Shown here: in pieces, positions 61,309-64,000 of the stretch | Layout: every line of letters starts with the position of its first letter | Position numbering within the stretch: position 1 is the first letter of the stretch | DNA from: Sulfitobacter sp. DSM 110093 | Lineage (GTDB): Bacteria; Pseudomonadota; Alphaproteobacteria; Rhodobacterales; Rhodobacteraceae | NCBI RefSeq assembly: GCF_022788715.1 | Contig: NZ_CP085170.1 | Span: 186,001-250,000 of the forward strand | Direction of reading: 5' to 3' | Length of the DNA stretch: 64,000 nt | Notes under the pieces: generated by a model | What the model was told of the DNA's origin: nothing | Seen by the model: only the letters and a program-made list of their open reading frames with translations | Database searches by the model: none | Made by a program: the position numbers and the translations under genes

Positions 61309-62620
61309 ACTTATTGCACTCACCATGTTCGGCCTGCTGTTGCTGGGCCTTTTCATGGGTCACCCGCTGGCCTTTGTTCTGGGCGGCACCGCTGTTCTTG
61401 GCGCTGTTATTGCTGGCAAGCCCATGGTGCTGGGCATCGTTATCAACCGGATTTTCGGCGACGTGCTTGACAACTTTACGCTGATCGCAATTCCGCTGTT
61501 TATCTTGATGGCAAGGTTCCTGTCAGATTCGGGCGTGACGGATAAGATGTTCGAATCGCTACGGCTTTTGATGTCGAACATCCGTGGCGGTCTGGCGCTG
61601 GCGGTAGTTTTCATTTCGATCTTGCTGGCGGCGACCACGGGCATCATCGGGGCTTCGATCACCGTCATGGGCGTGATGGCCCTGCGTCCGATGCTGCAGT
61701 ATGGTTATAGTCCGACCCTTACTACCGGTGTCATCGCGGCTTCAGGCTGCCTTGGCATTCTGATCCCGCCGTCGATCATGTTGATCCTTATGGCCTCCTA
61801 TTCGCCGCTGTCGGTGGGTGAACTGTTCGCCGGTGCGATGGTGCCGGGCGTGGTGTTGGGCCTACTTTATGCGGTCTGGGTCTTTATCGTCGCAGTCGTC
61901 CGCCCTGATATGGCCCCCGCGGTTGAGCCTGATGAGAAGATCTCCAAACCCGCGCTTGTGCGTATGCTGCTGATCGAAGCGGTGCCGCCGCTGGTGCTGA
62001 TCCTTGGCATCCTTGGCTCGCTGCTGGCGGGCATCGCCACGGCGACCGAAGCCTCGGCCATTGGTGCCGCACTCGCGCTGGTGATTGTCATTATGCGGCG
62101 CAAATTCACCTGGGCCAGCTTTTATGGCGCAATGTTGGAAACGGGCCGCACGTCGGCGATGATCCTGTTCATTGTTGTTGGTGCCACTGCCTTTACCGGG
62201 GTGTTCAACATCACCGGGGGTCTGCGCGCCACCCAAGAGATCATCCGCAACCTCGACATGGCGCCATGGCTGCTGATCGCGATGATGATGTTCATCGTTT
62301 TCATCCTTGGCGCCTTCCTCGATTGGACCGGCATCGTGCTGCTGTCCTTCCCAATCTTCCTGCCCATCGTTCAGGAGATGGACGTGAGCCTGTTGTGGTT
62401 CGTCGTCCTGATGTCGGTGGTTCTGCAGACGTCCTTCCTCACGCCACCCTTTGGATATGCGCTGTTCTATCTGCGCGCCATTGCCCCGCGTGAGGTCAAG
62501 ACGTCGCATATCATCGTCGGTGTGCTGCCCTTCATCGGACTGATCCTGATGATGTGCGTGGCCATTGCCCTGTTCCCGCAGCTTGTCACTTGGTTGCCGG
62601 AAACGCTCTATACAAAATAA
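61298..62620 (+). CDS. TRAP transporter large permease subunit (DctM-type)
   Basis: A 440-residue membrane protein with about 12 spans and the DctM motifs IIGASITVMGVMALRPML, ASGCLGILIPPSIMLILMA and LQTSFLTPPFGYALFYLRA. It begins inside the dctQ gene (11-base overlap) and ends 21 bases before the receptor gene. It would be the sodium-coupled translocator of the QMP system. Confidence 0.9.
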   Translation: MTPELIALTMFGLLLLGLFMGHPLAFVLGGTAVLGAVIAGKPMVLGIVINRIFGDVLDNFTLIAIPLFILMARFLSDSGVTDKMFESLRLLMSNIRGGLALAVVFISILLAATTGIIGASITVMGVMALRPMLQYGYSPTLTTGVIAASGCLGILIPPSIMLILMASYSPLSVGELFAGAMVPGVVLGLLYAVWVFIVAVVRPDMAPAVEPDEKISKPALVRMLLIEAVPPLVLILGILGSLLAGIATATEASAIGAALALVIVIMRRKFTWASFYGAMLETGRTSAMILFIVVGATAFTGVFNITGGLRATQEIIRNLDMAPWLLIAMMMFIVFILGAFLDWTGIVLLSFPIFLPIVQEMDVSLLWFVVLMSVVLQTSFLTPPFGYALFYLRAIAPREVKTSHIIVGVLPFIGLILMMCVAIALFPQLVTWLPETLYTK

Positions 62621-62641
62621 ATCAACGGAGGAGAGAATATT

Positions 62642-63730
62642 ATGAAATTGAAATCAACACTTGCCAGTCTGGCACTCTGCGCAGGCTTTGGCACGCAAGC
62701 CGCGGCCCAAGACAACTGGACCATGACCACCACATGGCCCACTTCGCTGGAACTGATCGAGATCGACAAACACTTCGTTGATCTGGCCAACAAGCTGACG
62801 GGCGAAGACCTGACCATCGAATTCTTCGAAGGCGGCTCGCTCGTCCCCGCGGGCGAAGTATTTGGCGCGGTTGAATCCAACACCGTTCAGGCCGGCGCCG
62901 ACTGGCCCGGCTACTGGGCTGGCCGCAACTCTGCCTTCTCGCCGCTGGCGACCACGGCGAGCCTGTTCAACGCGGTTGATTACGTCAACTGGATCGAACA
63001 ATGGGGCGGCAAAGACCTCTATAACGAGATCTATGGCAAGTTCGGCATGGTCTATCTGCCCTACGGTGTGACCAACAACGAATCCGGTTTCCGCACCAAT
63101 GAGCAGATCGTTACGCTGGAAGACCTCAAGGGCAAGCGTTTGCGTCTGTCGGGTCTGGAGCAGGGCCGTCTGTTGGAGAAACTGGGCGGGTCTCAGGTTT
63201 CCATGGCCGGTGGCGAAATCTACCAGTCGCTTGAGCGCGGCGTTATTGATGGCGCGGAATTCTCGACACCCAACGTCGACTTCTCGGGCGGTTTCCAGCA
63301 GGTCACCAAGTACTGGGCGACACCGGGCTGGCACCAGTCGGCGTCGATCTTCGGTGTGATGATCAATAAAGGCGCATGGGACGCGCTGTCGGACGAAACC
63401 CGCGAAGCACTTGAAATCGCGGCGCAGGCCAACCTAGTCTGGTCGCTCTCCTTCACCGAAAAGCGTGCAACTGAAGCCTACCAGCAGTTCCTCGACGCGG
63501 GCATCGAAATTAACCGCTACGACGATGAAACGCTGGCGACCGTTCAGGAAATGGCCAACGAAACCATCGAGGAAACCGCCTGTGAGAACCCCGATTCCGC
63601 AAAGGTTTACCTGAGCCAGTTGGAGTATCTGAACGACTACGCCAAATGGCGTGATGCCTCGGCACCGTTCAACTTGGGCCGCACACCGAATGGCCCGGAC
63701 ATCGAAAAGATCCGCGCCTGCGCGGAATGA
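62642..63730 (+). CDS. TRAP transporter solute-binding protein (DctP family)
   Basis: A 362-residue periplasmic receptor with a Sec signal peptide (MKLKSTLASLALCAGFG...QAAAQ, cut near residue 23). MTTTWPTSLELIEIDKHFVD resembles the start of the mature TakP-like receptor encoded at 59471, and GSLVPAGEVFGAVESNTVQAG follows the family pattern. GGAGGAG lies 8 bases before ATG 62642. It is the third gene of the QMP operon and is followed by a strong terminator. Ligand unknown; a 2-oxo or aromatic acid is possible. Confidence 0.88.
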   Translation: MKLKSTLASLALCAGFGTQAAAQDNWTMTTTWPTSLELIEIDKHFVDLANKLTGEDLTIEFFEGGSLVPAGEVFGAVESNTVQAGADWPGYWAGRNSAFSPLATTASLFNAVDYVNWIEQWGGKDLYNEIYGKFGMVYLPYGVTNNESGFRTNEQIVTLEDLKGKRLRLSGLEQGRLLEKLGGSQVSMAGGEIYQSLERGVIDGAEFSTPNVDFSGGFQQVTKYWATPGWHQSASIFGVMINKGAWDALSDETREALEIAAQANLVWSLSFTEKRATEAYQQFLDAGIEINRYDDETLATVQEMANETIEETACENPDSAKVYLSQLEYLNDYAKWRDASAPFNLGRTPNGPDIEKIRACAE

Positions 63731-63752
63731 TTTCAGCCTATCGGCTCTAAGG

Positions 63753-63781
63753 AAAAGGCCCGCCGATTGGCGGGCCTTTTT
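63753..63781 (+). terminator. Rho-independent terminator of the QMP TRAP operon
   Basis: AAAAGGCCCGCC (63753-63764) and GGCGGGCCTTTT (63769-63780) form a perfect stem with a GATT loop and end in a T run (63777-63781), 22 bases after the receptor stop. It may also serve the ABC gene coming from the right. Confidence 0.85.
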
Positions 63782-63823
63782 GCTTTTGCTGGCCCGGCAC
63801 TTCCGGCTGCATTCCGCCCCCGG

Positions 63824-64000
63824 CTATTCCCCAACCCGCTTAAGAAACCTTTGCAACCTTGCATCCTTTGGCCCACCGAAAATCTCGGATGGCGAACCAC
63901 TTTCCACGATTTTGCCACCGTCCATAAAGATGATCCGATCCGCGATTTCACGCGCGAATTGCATCTCATGGGTCACGATCAGCATCGTTTGCTTGCGCTC
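63824..64000 (-). CDS. Amino-acid ABC transporter ATP-binding protein (C-terminal fragment)
   Basis: The last 58 codons and stop of a gene that continues beyond the right edge. The fragment has the H-loop LIVTHEM, followed by QFAREIADRIIFMDGGKIVESG and the ending FGGPKDARLQRFLKRV, which is the C-terminus of GlnQ/AapP/HisP-type amino-acid ATPases. The stop is TAG at 63824-63826. The permease and binding-protein genes are presumably outside the window. Confidence 0.85.
   Translation of the reverse strand, partial: ERKQTMLIVTHEMQFAREIADRIIFMDGGKIVESGSPSEIFGGPKDARLQRFLKRVGE

Noticed and set aside
1..64000. tRNA, rRNA, CRISPR array, insertion sequence or prophage
   Set aside because: I saw no cloverleaf-like GTTCRANNC context, no regularly spaced repeats, no transposase or integrase frame and no phage structural genes. 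A dedicated scan could still find a short RNA gene.

Overview
This 64 kb window of high-GC DNA looks like a marine alphaproteobacterium of the Rhodobacterales (Roseobacter group, Sulfitobacter-like). The grounds are protein sequence style, three TRAP transporter modules, a DUF2793 protein and dense short operons with ATGA-type overlaps. This placement is inference from gene content. I saw no rRNA, tRNA, CRISPR array, insertion sequence or phage module, and no gene-free stretch exceeds 300 bases.

Layout. 1-6775: a glycan-type operon (GT4 glycosyltransferase, histidine phosphatase, GT28-like glycosyltransferase, polysaccharide deacetylase), then a 1037-residue ABC-exporter-like protein whose ATPase motifs are all degenerate and which ends in a cyclic-nucleotide-binding domain. 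6969-9982: a YgiC/YgiB-like pair, a bestrophin and a 52-residue His-rich membrane microprotein. 10021-13524: a hydroxyacyl dehydrogenase, a BKACE enzyme, an SDR and a LysR regulator, with two related operator-like dyads. 13535-37553: a large sugar-acid catabolic island. 37818-42949: a complete urease operon (ureD, ureA, a microprotein, ureB, ureC, ureE, ureF, ureG). 43042-45803: UDP-glucose dehydrogenase and a DUF2793 protein. 45849-51882: an amino-acid-type cassette (threonine-dehydratase-like enzyme, ornithine-cyclodeaminase-like enzyme, YheO/DauR-type regulator, M20 deacylase, aminotransferase, serine hydrolase). 51962-56190: an mdeR-mdeA-mdeB-like methionine degradation module. 56201-57121: a type 2 asparaginase gene broken by an amber codon. 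57252-63730: two TRAP modules and a lone Tat-exported TakP-like receptor. The right edge cuts an amino-acid ABC ATPase gene.

The sugar-acid island is the most interesting part. It has every gene of the nickel-pincer nucleotide cofactor pathway (larB, larE, larC) and a LarA-family racemase/epimerase, which sits between an altronate-type dehydratase (UxaA) and larC. Around them lie a Weimberg-type set: an IlvD dehydratase with the Fe-S ligand pattern of L-arabinonate dehydratase, a DapA-family enzyme, an RraA-family protein, an HpcH/HpaI aldolase, a ketoglutarate-semialdehyde-type dehydrogenase and a 2-hydroxyacid dehydrogenase. Three GntR/FCD regulators, a TAXI-TRAP transporter, a ThDP enzyme, a flavin 2-hydroxyacid dehydrogenase and an SDR complete it. 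A 12-13 bp AT-rich word recurs in three promoter regions of the island, suggesting one regulon. I infer a nickel-dependent C2 epimerisation of an aldonate feeding a dehydratase; the substrate is not determined by the sequence.

The LarA system and urease both need nickel, yet no nickel importer is visible here. Two His-rich single-span microproteins, one inside the urease operon, are candidates for uncharacterised small proteins.
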